DNA of 64,000 nt. Source: an uncultured Muribaculaceae bacterium (GTDB lineage Bacteria > Bacteroidota > Bacteroidia > Bacteroidales > Muribaculaceae). Both the position numbers and the translations under genes were made by a program. The notes beneath the pieces are model-generated. The model saw only the letters and a list, made by a program, of their open reading frames with translations. It was not told the origin of the DNA and did no database searches. Positions 1 through 11,777 of the stretch are shown piece by piece. Location: contig CAJTKG010000010.1 in assembly GCA_910576935.1 (NCBI GenBank), positions 16,854-80,853 of the forward strand, read 5' to 3'. The first letter of the stretch is position 1, and every line of letters begins with the position of its first letter.

Positions 1-615
1 GAATAAGGATACCGATAAGGAAACCGAGGTCGGCGAAACGAGTGACGATAAAAGCTTTTTTCGATGCAGAGACTGCAGACGGTTTTGTGTAATAGAAACC
101 GATGAGAAGGTATGATGAAGCGCCGACGAGCTCCCAGAAGATATACATCTGGAAGATGTTGGTCGCAACGACAAGACCGAGCATCGAGAAGCTGAAGAGC
201 GACAGGAAAGCGTAGAAACGCTGGAAGCCACGCTCGAAGACTCCATGATGGTCGCGCATATAGCCGAGGCTATAAAGATGGACCATAAACGAGATGGTGG
301 TAATGACCACAAGCATCATCGCCGAAATGGGGTCAAGCAGGAAGCCGAGCTTGATGACAAGTTTGTCGGTGAAAGCAAGCCATGTCTGGTTGAAGACAAT
401 CGCTTGAAGACGTTCGCCTGCGGCATTGACAAACTCAGACGAGCCGCTGAAGAAATAGGTGAATGCGGTTGTATAGGCAAGCACAAGGACTGTGCCCATG
501 CCGAGAGTGCCCAACGTACCGGCAAGTCTATGGCTCATCTTCCCGCCCAGAAGGCCCAGGAAGAGGAACATAAACAGCGGTATCGTCAAAATTAACAATG
601 GTAAGGTTGAATCCA
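1..615 (-). CDS. nuoL: NADH-quinone oxidoreductase subunit L, N-terminal part
   Basis: This is the first 205 codons of NuoL, an antiporter-like proton-pumping membrane subunit of respiratory complex I; the rest lies beyond the left edge. The ATG at 613-615 begins MDSTLPLLILTIPLF, and the frame stays open to base 1. Recognisable family stretches are LLDPISAMMLVVITTISFMVHLYS, typed here in shorter form as LLDPISAMML, then FWELVGASSYLLIGFYY and the start of the helix after SASKKAFIVTRFAD. The glutamate in FWELVG and the lysine in SKKAF are positions conserved in the channel. It follows nuoK after 6 bases, so it is co-transcribed with the long nuo/atp operon. No start alternative fits as well. 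High certainty for identity; the 3' end is unseen. Confidence 0.95.
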
Positions 616-621
616 TGATGC

Positions 622-933
622 TTAGAATTTCATTTCGTTCAGACCGCGGACATCGACATTGCGGGTCGAGCGGAAGATGTTAATAATAATCGCGATAGCG
701 ACTGCTGTTTCGGCTGCTGCGATAGCAATGGCAAAGAGGGTGAAGAACATGCCCTCCATCTGCTCGGGAAAGAGGAAACGATTGAACACCACGAAATTTA
801 CGTCGACGGCGTTGAGCATAAGTTCGAGCGAGATGAGCATTGCAATCATATTGCGGCGGGTGATAAAACCATAGACGCCGCAGCAGAACATTATAAGGCT
901 CGGTATAAGATAATAGATGGCTGTGATTTCCAT
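622..933 (-). CDS. nuoK: NADH-quinone oxidoreductase subunit K
   Basis: NuoK is a three-helix membrane subunit of complex I, homologous to MrpC. The product is 103 aa from the ATG at 931-933 (MEITAIYYL). A TTG at 943-945 would add four residues but overlaps the nuoJ stop, so the ATG is preferred. Both membrane-buried glutamates of the family are visible, in SLELMLNAV (helix 2) and AAAETAVAIAI (helix 3). The gene lies 8 bases after nuoJ and 6 before nuoL, the usual J-K-L order. Confidence 0.95.
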   Translation of the reverse strand: MEITAIYYLIPSLIMFCCGVYGFITRRNMIAMLISLELMLNAVDVNFVVFNRFLFPEQMEGMFFTLFAIAIAAAETAVAIAIIINIFRSTRNVDVRGLNEMKF

Positions 934-941
934 AATTCCAA

Positions 942-1454
942 TCAACGTTTACGGGCGACCACCACGCCACCGATTATACATGCGAGTAATAAGACACTGA
1001 CTGCTTCGAAGGGAAGGAGATACTGTCCGGCGCCTGTGCCCATAAGGGTCTCACCAATGCGATCCATCGTGGGAGCTTCCATGTCGGGACGCGCCTCAAA
1101 GAGATTGCAGCGTGTCAACAGGGCATAGCCTGAAACGAGGAGCATGGCAAGCGAACCGATAAGTCCCAGTACCTTAGACTTCGAAGTAAGTTTCTCAGAG
1201 TTGTCGCCGGGCTTGCTTGTAAGCAGGATGGCGAAGACAAACAGCACGACAATACCGCCGGCATAGACTGCGATCTGGACAGCGCCCAGAAACTCGTAGT
1301 CAAGCATGAAATAAACGGCGGCGGCGGCAAAAAGCGTGAACAGCAGATAGGTTGCCGCCCTTAGGATCTTGCGCGTCGTGACTGCAAGTACCGAGAATAC
1401 AATCATCGCCAGGGCGACGACTACATAGCAAATGATACTTCCTAATGATTCCAT
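942..1454 (-). CDS. nuoJ: NADH-quinone oxidoreductase subunit J
   Basis: NuoJ is a five-helix membrane subunit of complex I. The 170-aa product has the family hallmark in helix 3 (FLGAVQIAVYAGGIVVLFVFAI, with the conserved YAGGI motif and pi-bulge region), preceded by a run of hydrophobic helices starting at residue 5. A polar loop (SKPGDNSEKLTSKSK) separates helices 3 and 4. It is 19 bases downstream of nuoI and is followed directly by nuoK. Confidence 0.94.
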   Translation of the reverse strand: MESLGSIICYVVVALAMIVFSVLAVTTRKILRAATYLLFTLFAAAAVYFMLDYEFLGAVQIAVYAGGIVVLFVFAILLTSKPGDNSEKLTSKSKVLGLIGSLAMLLVSGYALLTRCNLFEARPDMEAPTMDRIGETLMGTGAGQYLLPFEAVSVLLLACIIGGVVVARKR

Positions 1455-1473
1455 ATTTGGTTTTTAGTTATTA

Positions 1474-2073
1474 TTATTCTTTGGGAGTCGTGACATCACC
1501 GGCCCCGGCGGCCTCACGGGCAGCTTTGGCCGCGGCGGCCTTGGCTTTAGCGGCTGCTATCTTGGCCTCGCGCTCGGCAGCAGCCTTGGCGAGTTCCTCG
1601 GGGGTCGGTGCAGGTTCTTCTTTTTCGGGAAGATAGTTAAGTTTCTTGACAAGTTTGTCACGGGTGAAGACGGCCTGCTCGAAATCGTTTGAAAACTCGA
1701 GTGCGTTGGTCGGACAAGAAGTGACGCAAAGCTGGCAGAATGTGCAACTGCCAAGGTCATAGAAATATTTATCAAGTTTTTTCTTCTTTGTGCCGGCAGG
1801 CGTGTCGACCATCTTGGTCTCGAGAGATATAGTGCCGTTGGGACAATTGCGCTCACATGTGCCGCAGGCGATACACTTGTGGTTGCCTTCGCTGTCATAG
1901 ATGAGTTTTAGCTCGGCTCTGAAGCGATCGGGCACGTGATGTGTCTCGCGGTTCTCGGGATATCGCTCGGTGATTTTAGGCGTGACAAATTCCTTGCCTG
2001 TGACCTGCATGCCTTTGAGAAGGCTTGCAATGCCCGAGCCTAACGATGAAAAATAATCTTTTACACTACCCAT
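1474..2073 (-). CDS. nuoI: NADH-quinone oxidoreductase subunit I (2x 4Fe-4S)
   Basis: NuoI carries the two 4Fe-4S clusters (N6a/N6b) that pass electrons towards NuoB in the peripheral arm of complex I. The 199-aa product has two CxxCxxCxxxCP motifs, Cys67/70/73/77 (CIACGTCERNCP) and Cys110/113/116/120 (CTFCQLCVTSCP). After residue 150 there is a low-complexity Ala/Lys/Glu tail of about 45 residues (runs such as AKAKAAAAKAA), predicted helical and absent from the enterobacterial protein. It is the first nuo gene after the inserted atp block, 48 bases after atpG with no visible terminator. Confidence 0.95.
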   Translation of the reverse strand: MGSVKDYFSSLGSGIASLLKGMQVTGKEFVTPKITERYPENRETHHVPDRFRAELKLIYDSEGNHKCIACGTCERNCPNGTISLETKMVDTPAGTKKKKLDKYFYDLGSCTFCQLCVTSCPTNALEFSNDFEQAVFTRDKLVKKLNYLPEKEEPAPTPEELAKAAAEREAKIAAAKAKAAAAKAAREAAGAGDVTTPKE

Positions 2074-2121
2074 TGAAAATATGGTCTATAAAGTTTTACT
2101 ATTATATATTTCACTTTACCG

Positions 2122-3012
2122 TCAGTCTCTGACCTGACCGCCGACGATGTCGAGCAGTTCGCTGGTGATGCTTTGCTGACGCAGTTTGTTATATTCAAGT
2201 TGAAGTTGTTCGAGGAGCTTTTTGGCGTTGTCATTGGCGCTTTGCATCGCCATGACACGTGCCGCCTGCTCCGAAGCACGGTTTTCTGCGAAAACCTCCT
2301 GCATGGTCGACTGGAGGTAAAGCGGTAGAACCGTACTGAAGATTGTCTGGGGGTCGGGCTCGAAGAGATAGGGCCTCGACGCACTTTCACCGCCGTCGGC
2401 ACCGCCTAAATCGGCGCTGTTGACGGGTAGAAATGTCATATCGGTAAGGCGCTGACGTCCGGCCGAATGATAATGGACATAAACCACTTCGACACGGTCG
2501 GTCGCCCCGGAGACATAAGCGTCACCGAGAGATGCCATGAAGTCTCTGACACTGCGTCCCTCGCTTTTCGAAGTAACTGCAATGTCATTGACAATATCGA
2601 CACCTTTGCGATCGATTTTTGTGACAGCCTTGAGCATTTTCTTACCTATAGGATAGACATCGACAGCAAGGCCGAAGCCATATCGCTCACGCAACTCGTC
2701 GATGCGGGCGACAAGATGCTTGTAGATATTGGTGTTATAAGCGCCGCAAAGGCCCTCGTCGCTACCGAGAACGACAAGGCTCACGCGTTTTACTTCAAGA
2801 TGAGATTCGACAAGAGGAGATGTGAAGTCGGCATCGGCGCTGAGCAGATTGCCCATTATCGTCTCGATCTGATTGCGGAAAGGCACCAGACGCTTGAGCG
2901 CTCCCTCGGCCTTGTGCATCTTGGCCGACGAAATCATTTTCATGGCGCCGGTGATTTTCTCTGACGAGGCCACCGAGCCGATGCGTCCTTTTAACTCTCT
3001 TAATGTTGCCAT
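2122..3012 (-). CDS. atpG: ATP synthase F1 gamma subunit
   Basis: The gamma subunit is the central rotor shaft of F1. The 296-aa product begins MATLRELKGRIGSVASSEKITGAMKMI, matching the conserved N-terminal coiled-coil helix (shown at length because it sets the start), and ends in the matching C-terminal helix (EYNKLRQQSITSELLDIVGG). The central Rossmann-like part includes LGSDEGLCGAYN, the family signature. It is the last atp gene in the block and is followed 48 bases later by nuoI. Confidence 0.96.
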   Translation of the reverse strand: MATLRELKGRIGSVASSEKITGAMKMISSAKMHKAEGALKRLVPFRNQIETIMGNLLSADADFTSPLVESHLEVKRVSLVVLGSDEGLCGAYNTNIYKHLVARIDELRERYGFGLAVDVYPIGKKMLKAVTKIDRKGVDIVNDIAVTSKSEGRSVRDFMASLGDAYVSGATDRVEVVYVHYHSAGRQRLTDMTFLPVNSADLGGADGGESASRPYLFEPDPQTIFSTVLPLYLQSTMQEVFAENRASEQAARVMAMQSANDNAKKLLEQLQLEYNKLRQQSITSELLDIVGGQVRD

Positions 3013-3046
3013 CTTGTTGTGCTGAATATTGTCTGAAGATTATGTT

Positions 3047-4618
3047 TTAGAATTGACCTGCCACCTGAGCCGCCGCTTCGTTGATTTTCGAAGTGACGTC
3101 GTCGGTGAGCTTGCCTTGGCCGATAGGGGCCAGAACCGTATCTTTATATTTGGCATCGAGAAGCTGTATAAACTGTTTCTCGAACTCTGCCACTTTGTCG
3201 AGAGGAACGTTTTCGAGAAGGCCGTTTACACCGCAATATATTATGGCGACCTCATGCTCGACCGACATAGGATGATACTGGGGCTGGATGAGCAGACGCT
3301 CGTTCTTGCGGCCCTTGTCGATGACGCGTGCAGTGACCGGGTCGATATCGCCGCCGAATTTAGTAAACGATTCGAGCTCGCGGAACTGGGCCTGATCGAT
3401 CTTGAGCGTACCGGCAACTTTCTTCATCGATTTAATCTGGGCGTTACCGCCGACACGCGATACCGAGATACCGACATTGATAGCCGGACGTATACCACGG
3501 TTAAAGAGCGCGGTCTCAAGGAAAATCTGACCGTCGGTAATCGAGATAACATTGGTCGGTATGTAAGCCGAAACGTCGCCCGCCTGAGTCTCGATAATAG
3601 GAAGCGCTGTAAGCGAGCCACCGCCTTTGACCATAGGTCTGAGAGCCTCGGGGAGGTCGTTCATCTTTGCGGCAATCTCCTGATTGTCGATGATTTTGGC
3701 CGCACGCTCGAGCAGACGCGAATGCAAGTAGAATATATCGCCGGGATATGCTTCACGGCCCGAGGGGCGTTTCAAGATAAGCGAAATCTCACGATAAGCG
3801 ACCGCCTGCTTCGACAGGTCGTCATAAATGATGAGGGCGTCGCGGCCGGTGTCTCTGAAGAACTCGCCTATGGCGACACCTGCAAACGGCGAATAATAGC
3901 GCATCGCCGCCGAATCGGCAGCTGTGGCAGATACCACGACGGTATAGTCGAGAGCACCGTGCTTGCGAAGAGTCTCGACGGTGGCGGCCACCGACGAAGC
4001 TTTCTGACCGATAGCGACATAGACACAATAGACAGGCTTGCCCGCCTCAAAGCACTGACGCTGATTGATGATGGTGTCGATGGCGATAGCGGTCTTGCCG
4101 ATCTGACGGTCGCCGATGATAAGCTCACGCTGACCGCGGCCTATGGGCACCATAGAGTCAACGGCCTTGATACCGGTCTGAAGCGGCTGTTTGACGGGCT
4201 GACGGTAGATGACACCGGGAGCTTTGCGTTCAAGCGGAAGATTGACAAGGTCGCCTTTGATAGGACCGTTGCCGTCTATAGGTTCGCCAAGCACATTGAT
4301 GACGCGTCCGAGGAGACCTTCGCCGACGGGAATAGAGGCGATTTCACCGGTGCGCTTGACAGTCATGCCCTCAGAGACTTTATTTACATTATTTAGAAGG
4401 ATGACACCGACATTGCTCTCTTCGAGATTGAGAGCGACGCCCTTGACACCGTTTTCAAACTCGACCAGCTCGTTGGCGCACACATTGTCAAGGCCATATA
4501 CATGGCAGACGCCGTCACCGACTTCGAGCACCGAGCCGACTTCTTCAAAAGAGACTTTTGAGTTGATACTCTCAAGTTGTTGTTTTAAGACTTCAGAGAT
4601 CTCGCTTGGATTAATCAT
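3047..4618 (-). CDS. atpA: ATP synthase F1 alpha subunit
   Basis: The alpha subunit is the non-catalytic nucleotide-binding subunit of F1. The 523-aa product is of normal length. Walker A is GDRQIGKT at residues 169-176, followed by the IDTIINQ region. The C-terminal part has the arginine-finger segment [10 protein letters not shown] that completes the beta active site. It lies 27 bases after atpH and 34 before atpG, in the usual delta-alpha-gamma order. Confidence 0.97.
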   Translation of the reverse strand: MINPSEISEVLKQQLESINSKVSFEEVGSVLEVGDGVCHVYGLDNVCANELVEFENGVKGVALNLEESNVGVILLNNVNKVSEGMTVKRTGEIASIPVGEGLLGRVINVLGEPIDGNGPIKGDLVNLPLERKAPGVIYRQPVKQPLQTGIKAVDSMVPIGRGQRELIIGDRQIGKTAIAIDTIINQRQCFEAGKPVYCVYVAIGQKASSVAATVETLRKHGALDYTVVVSATAADSAAMRYYSPFAGVAIGEFFRDTGRDALIIYDDLSKQAVAYREISLILKRPSGREAYPGDIFYLHSRLLERAAKIIDNQEIAAKMNDLPEALRPMVKGGGSLTALPIIETQAGDVSAYIPTNVISITDGQIFLETALFNRGIRPAINVGISVSRVGGNAQIKSMKKVAGTLKIDQAQFRELESFTKFGGDIDPVTARVIDKGRKNERLLIQPQYHPMSVEHEVAIIYCGVNGLLENVPLDKVAEFEKQFIQLLDAKYKDTVLAPIGQGKLTDDVTSKINEAAAQVAGQF

Positions 4619-4645
4619 TGTTATGCTTTGGTAAAGATTATCAAA

Positions 4646-5188
4646 TTAATTAAGAAGCGCCAGGCGCAGCTGTTTTAGTTGATTTTTGACTGAGGCATCA
4701 AGACGTCGATTGTCGATATCGACGGTAAACCCGCCTATCAGCGATGGATCGACCGATGAGGAATACTCCATTTTGCCGCCTTCGAGACGGTCTTGTATCA
4801 GCTTTTTGAGACGCTCCTCTTCAGTCGGGGCCAATTTGCCGGCAGATACCACATCAACACGATATATATTGTTTTGACGGCGATAAATAGTCTGATAGTC
4901 ACGGGCCACAGCGGCAGCAAAAGCGATTCTGCCGTTATCGGCGAGCAGCTTCAGAAAATCGCAGTACGTACGGTCTTTGTCGGTTGCGCCGGCAGCAGTC
5001 ATCAACAATTTGAGTTTGTCGCCGTCGGAGACAAAGGGATTGGCGACCGTCTGCTGAAAAGCCGGCTCAGCCGCAAAAGCATCGGCCAAACGGCCACAAA
5101 GGTCATAAAGCGCCCGGTCGTCGCCGCGTTCGACAGCGACTTTATAAAGCGCTTTGGCATATCGATGTGGTATAAGTCCTTCGTTCAT
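4646..5188 (-). CDS. atpH: ATP synthase F1 delta subunit (OSCP)
   Basis: The delta subunit joins the peripheral stalk to the crown of F1. The 180-aa product starts MNEGLIPHRYAKALYKVA, the typical N-terminal helix with RYAxAL. The C-terminal signature DPSLIGGFTVDIDNRRLDASV is present near residues 144-164. Its ATG overlaps the atpF stop (shared base 5188), consistent with translational coupling. Confidence 0.95.
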   Translation of the reverse strand: MNEGLIPHRYAKALYKVAVERGDDRALYDLCGRLADAFAAEPAFQQTVANPFVSDGDKLKLLMTAAGATDKDRTYCDFLKLLADNGRIAFAAAVARDYQTIYRRQNNIYRVDVVSAGKLAPTEEERLKKLIQDRLEGGKMEYSSSVDPSLIGGFTVDIDNRRLDASVKNQLKQLRLALLN

Positions 5189-5691
5189 TAAGCTTGTTTT
5201 TTATCGGCCATCTCGTCAAGGAGCGTGTCGACAAGTTTAGACTGCGCCTTGGTGTCGGCCATCTGATTCTTGACTACTTTTTCAGCAATCATGAGAGCGA
5301 AGTCACTGACCTGATTGCGGAACTGATGCTGAGCCTCTTTCTGCTGCTGTTCGATCTGCACTTTAGCGGCATCCATCACCTTCTGAGCCTCGACCTGTGC
5401 GGCACTGCGGGCCTCCTCGATGATCTGCGTCTTGATGCGGTCTGCATCGCGAAGCATGTCGGCCTGCTGACGACGCGCATCGGCTATATACTGATCGGCA
5501 TTTTTTTTAGCTTCGTCAAGCTGCTGCTTAGCGTTCTGGGCATACTCCACACCCTTGTCGATAAGATCGGCACGGCTGTCAACAGTCTTTAAGATGACCG
5601 GCCACGCAAATTTCCATAGAATGAAAAAAAGCACGGCAAAGGAGACGAACATCCAGAATATCAAGCCGAAATCAGGCGTGAAAAGATCCAT
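5188..5691 (-). CDS. atpF: ATP synthase Fo b subunit
   Basis: The b subunit forms the membrane-anchored peripheral stalk. The 167-aa product has one N-terminal membrane helix (LIFWMFVSFAVLFFILWKF, residues 10-28) and then a long charged, heptad-rich helix rich in Gln, Ala, Lys and Glu to residue 160. It lies between atpE and atpH, as in other ATP synthase clusters. No second b-prime gene is present. Confidence 0.95.
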   Translation of the reverse strand: MDLFTPDFGLIFWMFVSFAVLFFILWKFAWPVILKTVDSRADLIDKGVEYAQNAKQQLDEAKKNADQYIADARRQQADMLRDADRIKTQIIEEARSAAQVEAQKVMDAAKVQIEQQQKEAQHQFRNQVSDFALMIAEKVVKNQMADTKAQSKLVDTLLDEMADKKQA

Positions 5692-5708
5692 TTGAATTTA
5701 ATTTGAGA

Positions 5709-5969
<261 letters not shown>

Positions 5970-5989
5970 TTATTTATTTATATTATATT

Positions 5990-7126
5990 CTATTTTTGAG
6001 TTGCAGCAAACTGAGCCGCCTCTATTTTGTTTTCTTTTTCCTCACGGGCTTCGACTTTCTTCTCGTGATGCTCTTCTTTTGCCTGTGCCAGCGATATGAA
6101 TATGGTCGAAAGCATCGTAAAGACATAAGCCTGAATAAAGCTGACAAGCACATCGATAAGGAGCATGAAAATCGAGAACAGCACTGACACGACCGTCGTC
6201 GCTCCGCCGGCTACAGGATTGACTGCAGCGAAGATGAAGATGAGCAGAGTCAGAACAATGACTATCATATGGCCACCCATCATGTTGGCAAACAGACGCA
6301 CGGTCAGAGCCGCCGGTTTGGTAAACATGCCGAAAATCTCTATAGCAGGCATTATCGGCAGAGGGAATTTGAGCCATAAGGGTACATCGGGCCAGAAAAT
6401 CTCTTTCCAGTAATGCTTTGTCGCAAATAGATTGGTCACAAGAAAGGTGATGATCGAGAGCACGAGAGTGACTGCAATATTGCCGGTGAGATTGGCTCCA
6501 CCCGGGAATACTACCATCAGGCCCATGAGGTTCATAGTGAAGATGAAGAAGAACACCGTGAGGAGATACGGCGCAAACTTCTTGGCCTTATCACCCAAAG
6601 TCTCCTTGACAACCGAGTCATATATGAAAACTATCAGAGACTCGATTGCACCGAGTCCCTTGCGTGGTGCACGATAGGGATTGCGTCGATGGAAACGGGC
6701 TACAGCAAACATCATCGCGACAACGACAAGGACGGTGATGAAAACCGCGCAGACATTTTTGGTGATCGAAAGATCGAGCGGTTTCTCTTCACGACCATCG
6801 ACGATCTCGACAATCTTGCCTTTGTATTTGCTGTCATGACCGGCTACTTTAAACTCGGCATTGCCATCGACGTAAGTCTTACCGTCGGCTATACGCGACG
6901 ACGAGAATACATGCAGACCGTCGGTGCCTATGACGATGCACGGCAACGGGATGCGTTTGTGGTGATTGAAAGGAATCTCCCAGCCATAACCGTCTCCGAG
7001 ATGCTCGAAGATGATTTCTTTAGGGTCGAGTTTCCCGTCATGCTCTGCACCGACAGAAGCCGTGGCGGCAGGTGTCGCGACAAAAAACAGAAGCAAGGCC
7101 GCTATGATCGACAGAAGTTTCTTCAT
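5990..7126 (-). CDS. atpB: ATP synthase Fo a subunit
   Basis: The a subunit supplies the proton half-channels beside the c-ring. The product is 378 aa, longer than the roughly 270 aa of E. coli. It has a signal-peptide-like N-terminus (MKKLLSIIAALLLFFVATPA) and about 100 extra polar residues before the first core helix, an extension known in Bacteroidetes. The essential arginine lies in LTVRLFANMMGGH, around residue 277. The C-terminus ends in a charged tail (EEHHEKKVEAREEKENK). It follows atpC by only 4 bases. Confidence 0.95.
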   Translation of the reverse strand: MKKLLSIIAALLLFFVATPAATASVGAEHDGKLDPKEIIFEHLGDGYGWEIPFNHHKRIPLPCIVIGTDGLHVFSSSRIADGKTYVDGNAEFKVAGHDSKYKGKIVEIVDGREEKPLDLSITKNVCAVFITVLVVVAMMFAVARFHRRNPYRAPRKGLGAIESLIVFIYDSVVKETLGDKAKKFAPYLLTVFFFIFTMNLMGLMVVFPGGANLTGNIAVTLVLSIITFLVTNLFATKHYWKEIFWPDVPLWLKFPLPIMPAIEIFGMFTKPAALTVRLFANMMGGHMIVIVLTLLIFIFAAVNPVAGGATTVVSVLFSIFMLLIDVLVSFIQAYVFTMLSTIFISLAQAKEEHHEKKVEAREEKENKIEAAQFAATQK

Positions 7127-7130
7127 AATC

Positions 7131-7376
7131 TCAGTAGAGGCAAACAGATACTACATTATTGTCGACGTCGGCAACGCCGCCCTCGATATCGATCTCTCGG
7201 GCATCGTGCTCGGCTTCTCCGGCGGGAACATAACTGATTTTCCCGGGTGCAAGCGTCGATATGAGCGACGCGTGATTTTTAAGCACCGTAAAGGCACCCA
7301 TTGTGCCGGGCAAGGTCACCGAGGCGATTTCACCTTCGAAGACGATCTCGACTGCCGAAATAATTTTAAGTATCAT
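7131..7376 (-). CDS. atpC: ATP synthase F1 epsilon subunit, short form
   Basis: The epsilon subunit couples gamma to the c-ring. At 81 aa this product holds only the N-terminal beta-sandwich (MILKIISAVEIVFEGEIASV, then GAFTVLKNHASLI and the LAPGKISY strand). The C-terminal helical hairpin that inhibits ATP hydrolysis in the roughly 135-aa E. coli protein is missing. The same short form is common in Bacteroidetes, so it is probably complete rather than truncated. It lies 19 bases after atpD. Confidence 0.93.
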   Translation of the reverse strand: MILKIISAVEIVFEGEIASVTLPGTMGAFTVLKNHASLISTLAPGKISYVPAGEAEHDAREIDIEGGVADVDNNVVSVCLY

Positions 7377-7395
7377 GATTTATTTTTGATATATA

Positions 7396-8934
<1,539 letters not shown>

Positions 8935-8977
8935 TTATTATTTTTTGTTTTCGGTATATTTAAGAATATCAATCAGA

Positions 8978-10054
8978 TCAGAAATGCCAGCCGAAGACGA
9001 TGACGCATGTCATCAGGGCAAGATTGAAGAGACCGATCGGGAGAAGATATTTCCACTCGAGTGAAAGCATCTGGTCGATACGGAGACGGGGAAATGTCCA
9101 TTTGAACCAGATTATCACAAACGAGAGCAGGAAAGCCTTTCCAAGGAACCATACGACAGAGGGAATATAGTCCATGACGTTGTTGAATGCTTCCCATCCG
9201 GGAATATGCAGAGGCATCCAGCCGCCAAGGAAGAGCAGCGAAGCCACACCCGAGACAATAAAGAGGTTAAGATACTCGGCAAGGTAGAAAAAGCCGAAAT
9301 GGATACCCGAATACTCGGTGTGATAACCTGCGGTCAACTCGCTCTCGGCTTCGGGAAGGTCGAACGGGCCACGGTTACACTCGGCCGTGCCTGCTATCAT
9401 ATATATGACAAAGGCGATAATCGCGGGCACATGACCCTTGAAGATAAACCAAAGGTCAGACTGTTCGTCTACAATACCGCCGACCGACATGGTGCCGGCG
9501 AGACACACCATAGTGATGACCGACAGGCCGACCGAAAGCTCGTAGCTGACCATCTGGGCTCCCGAACGGAGAGCGCCGATGAGCGTAAACTTGTTGTTAC
9601 TTGACCAGCCGGCAAGCAGGATACCGAGCACGCCGATTGAAGACACTGCGATAAGGAAGAAAATACCAATATTGAAATCAATGATCTGAAGGCCATTACC
9701 CCACGGCAGCACGGCGAAAGCGAGCATCGAGGCTATAATGACCAGATATGGTGCCAACGCAAAGAGAAACTTATCGATATTGTTGAGCTGTATGAGCTCT
9801 TTGATAAGAATTTTGAACATATCGGCAAAGCTCTGGAGCAGGCCCCACGGGCCGACACGGTTAGGGCCGAGGCGACACTGGAACGCGGCACAAACCTTGC
9901 GCTCGTAATAGATATAGAACAGTGCCAAAAGTGCATACACCAGCAACAGACCGACGCCGATAAGCACACACTCGACAGTGACGGTCAACCAGCCGGGAAG
10001 ATATGTCAGCAGGAAGCTGTGGATTGCGTCTGTTATGATTGAAAAATCTTGCAT
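8978..10054 (-). CDS. nuoH: NADH-quinone oxidoreductase subunit H
   Basis: NuoH is the eight-helix membrane subunit that forms the quinone-binding pocket with NuoB and NuoD. The 358-aa product has the family signatures [23 protein letters not shown] near residue 50 (key residues ERK...RxGPNRVGPxG) and the acidic loop [29 protein letters not shown] around residue 225. In most genomes the next gene is nuoI; here it is atpD, 79 bases on. Confidence 0.96.
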   Translation of the reverse strand: MQDFSIITDAIHSFLLTYLPGWLTVTVECVLIGVGLLLVYALLALFYIYYERKVCAAFQCRLGPNRVGPWGLLQSFADMFKILIKELIQLNNIDKFLFALAPYLVIIASMLAFAVLPWGNGLQIIDFNIGIFFLIAVSSIGVLGILLAGWSSNNKFTLIGALRSGAQMVSYELSVGLSVITMVCLAGTMSVGGIVDEQSDLWFIFKGHVPAIIAFVIYMIAGTAECNRGPFDLPEAESELTAGYHTEYSGIHFGFFYLAEYLNLFIVSGVASLLFLGGWMPLHIPGWEAFNNVMDYIPSVVWFLGKAFLLSFVIIWFKWTFPRLRIDQMLSLEWKYLLPIGLFNLALMTCVIVFGWHF

Positions 10055-10092
10055 ATCTTAAAAATTACTATATTTACTATTCTGTCAGGTCT

Positions 10093-11721
10093 TTAACGGT
10101 CCATATCGGGGACAATGTAGTCGAGCGAGCCTCCGATTGTAATGAGGTCGGCAATCTTTGTGCCGCGTGTGATATGATCGACCACACCGGCAAGCGGCAG
10201 ACACGGAGGTGCGATTTTGAGACGATAGGGCTTGGTTGAGCCATCACTCTCGAGATAGATGCCGAAAGCACCGCGGCAGCCCTCTACGAGTTCAAACCAA
10301 TGGCCTGCGGGCAGTTTGAGCATCTTCGGCACTTTGACGCAATATTCGCCGTCGGGTATATTGTCGACAAGCTGCGACAGTATCTTGGCCGACTCTTCCA
10401 TCTCGCGGATGCGCACCTTGAAGCGGGCCATCGAGTCTCCTTCGGTAGCGGTTACTTCTTCAAAGTCAAGTTCGGGATAAATGCTGTAGGGCCGGAGTTT
10501 TCGTATGTCACATGCCCAGTCGGAAGCACGTCCCGACGGACCGGTGACAGCATAGCTGATAGCGTCTTCACGGCTAAGTACGCCGACGCCCTCCATGCGG
10601 TTTTTAGCGATGACGTTGCCGGTGAATATCTTGTTGTATTCCTTGATGTTTGCGGGAAGGACGGCGAGAAGCGCTTTAACGTCGTCGGCGAAATCGGGAG
10701 CGAGATCCTGCATTACACCGCCGATACAGTCATAGTTGAATGTCATTCGCGCGCCACATGTTTTCTCCATGATGTCGAGTATCTGCTCTCGGACACGCAG
10801 CGTGTAGAACAGCATCGTCGTTGCGCCGAGGTCCATGCAATATGTGCCGATAAAGAGACAGTGTGAGGCGATACGCGAAAGCTCGTCCATCATGACTCTT
10901 ATGACCTGGGCCCGGCGCGAGATTTCGATGCCGGCGGCCTTCTCGATGACCATGCAGAGACCGTGGTGATAGTTGTGGGCCGAGAAATAGTCGAGACGGT
11001 CCATATAATGGAGAGTCTGGGGATATGTCAGCGATTCGCACAGTTTTTCGACGCCTCGGTGTATATAGCCCATATAGACATCGATTTTCTTTATCGTCTC
11101 GCCGTCGACAGCCGTGCGGAAACGTAGCACACCGTGAGTGGCGGGATGCTGCGGGCCGATGTTTACGACAAAATCACCGGGATGGAAGACTTCGACCTCT
11201 TTTTTCTCGACTGTGCCATCGGGAAGCTCGATATATGTGTCGGTAAAGTCACTTTGACGTTCGTTTTCGGTAGAGACGGGATTAAGTGCCGGATCAGCGT
11301 CATAATCTTTGCGCAGCGGAAACCCTTTCCAGTCAATGTTCAGGAAAAGACGGCGCATGTCGGGATTGCCGATGAATATAATGCCGAAAAAGTCATAGAC
11401 TTCGCGCTCATAAAGACAAGCGACACCCCACAGGTCGGCGACCGAGTGAAGCATCGGTTTCTCGCGGTCAGATGTCTTCACCGTCACGGCTACTATCTGA
11501 TTATATTTAGACGACATCAGGTAATAGATGCATCCAAGAGCGTCGGTCCAGTCCATGCCGACAATTGTGACGAGATAGTCCATAAGGATATCCTCGTCAT
11601 CGCGGAGAGTCTTGGCGGCCTGATGCCACTGAGCGTCGGCGATTTCGATTTCAATGATGCCGTTTGAGGCTTCAGTCGCCTGAGGGAACAGCTTGGCAAT
11701 CTTGTCGTTTAACTTTGACAT
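10093..11721 (-). CDS. nuoCD: NADH-quinone oxidoreductase subunits C and D, fused
   Basis: This is one 542-aa polypeptide joining the 30-kDa NuoC (about residues 1-140) and 49-kDa NuoD (about residues 165-542) subunits of the complex I peripheral arm. NuoC is seen in LYEREVYDFFGIIFIGNPDMRRL; the ReVyDlfGi motif is diagnostic. NuoD begins at GDFVVNIGPQHPATHGVLRF, with the quinone-site HPxTHG, and ends with the conserved DRGTK/IGGSLDYIVPDMDR type tail. The fusion is known in Bacteroidetes and enterobacteria. It lies 38 bases before nuoH. Confidence 0.96.
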   Translation of the reverse strand: MSKLNDKIAKLFPQATEASNGIIEIEIADAQWHQAAKTLRDDEDILMDYLVTIVGMDWTDALGCIYYLMSSKYNQIVAVTVKTSDREKPMLHSVADLWGVACLYEREVYDFFGIIFIGNPDMRRLFLNIDWKGFPLRKDYDADPALNPVSTENERQSDFTDTYIELPDGTVEKKEVEVFHPGDFVVNIGPQHPATHGVLRFRTAVDGETIKKIDVYMGYIHRGVEKLCESLTYPQTLHYMDRLDYFSAHNYHHGLCMVIEKAAGIEISRRAQVIRVMMDELSRIASHCLFIGTYCMDLGATTMLFYTLRVREQILDIMEKTCGARMTFNYDCIGGVMQDLAPDFADDVKALLAVLPANIKEYNKIFTGNVIAKNRMEGVGVLSREDAISYAVTGPSGRASDWACDIRKLRPYSIYPELDFEEVTATEGDSMARFKVRIREMEESAKILSQLVDNIPDGEYCVKVPKMLKLPAGHWFELVEGCRGAFGIYLESDGSTKPYRLKIAPPCLPLAGVVDHITRGTKIADLITIGGSLDYIVPDMDR

Positions 11722-11777
11722 ATTTATGATTGGTCTTTCGGTTTTACTTATTGATTTAAGAATATATCGGCTGAATG

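Noticed and set aside
3029..4396. Long open frame (455 codons) on the plus strand opposite atpA
   Set aside because: It is antisense to a certain gene, in the frame that follows from atpA codon bias, with no family similarity.
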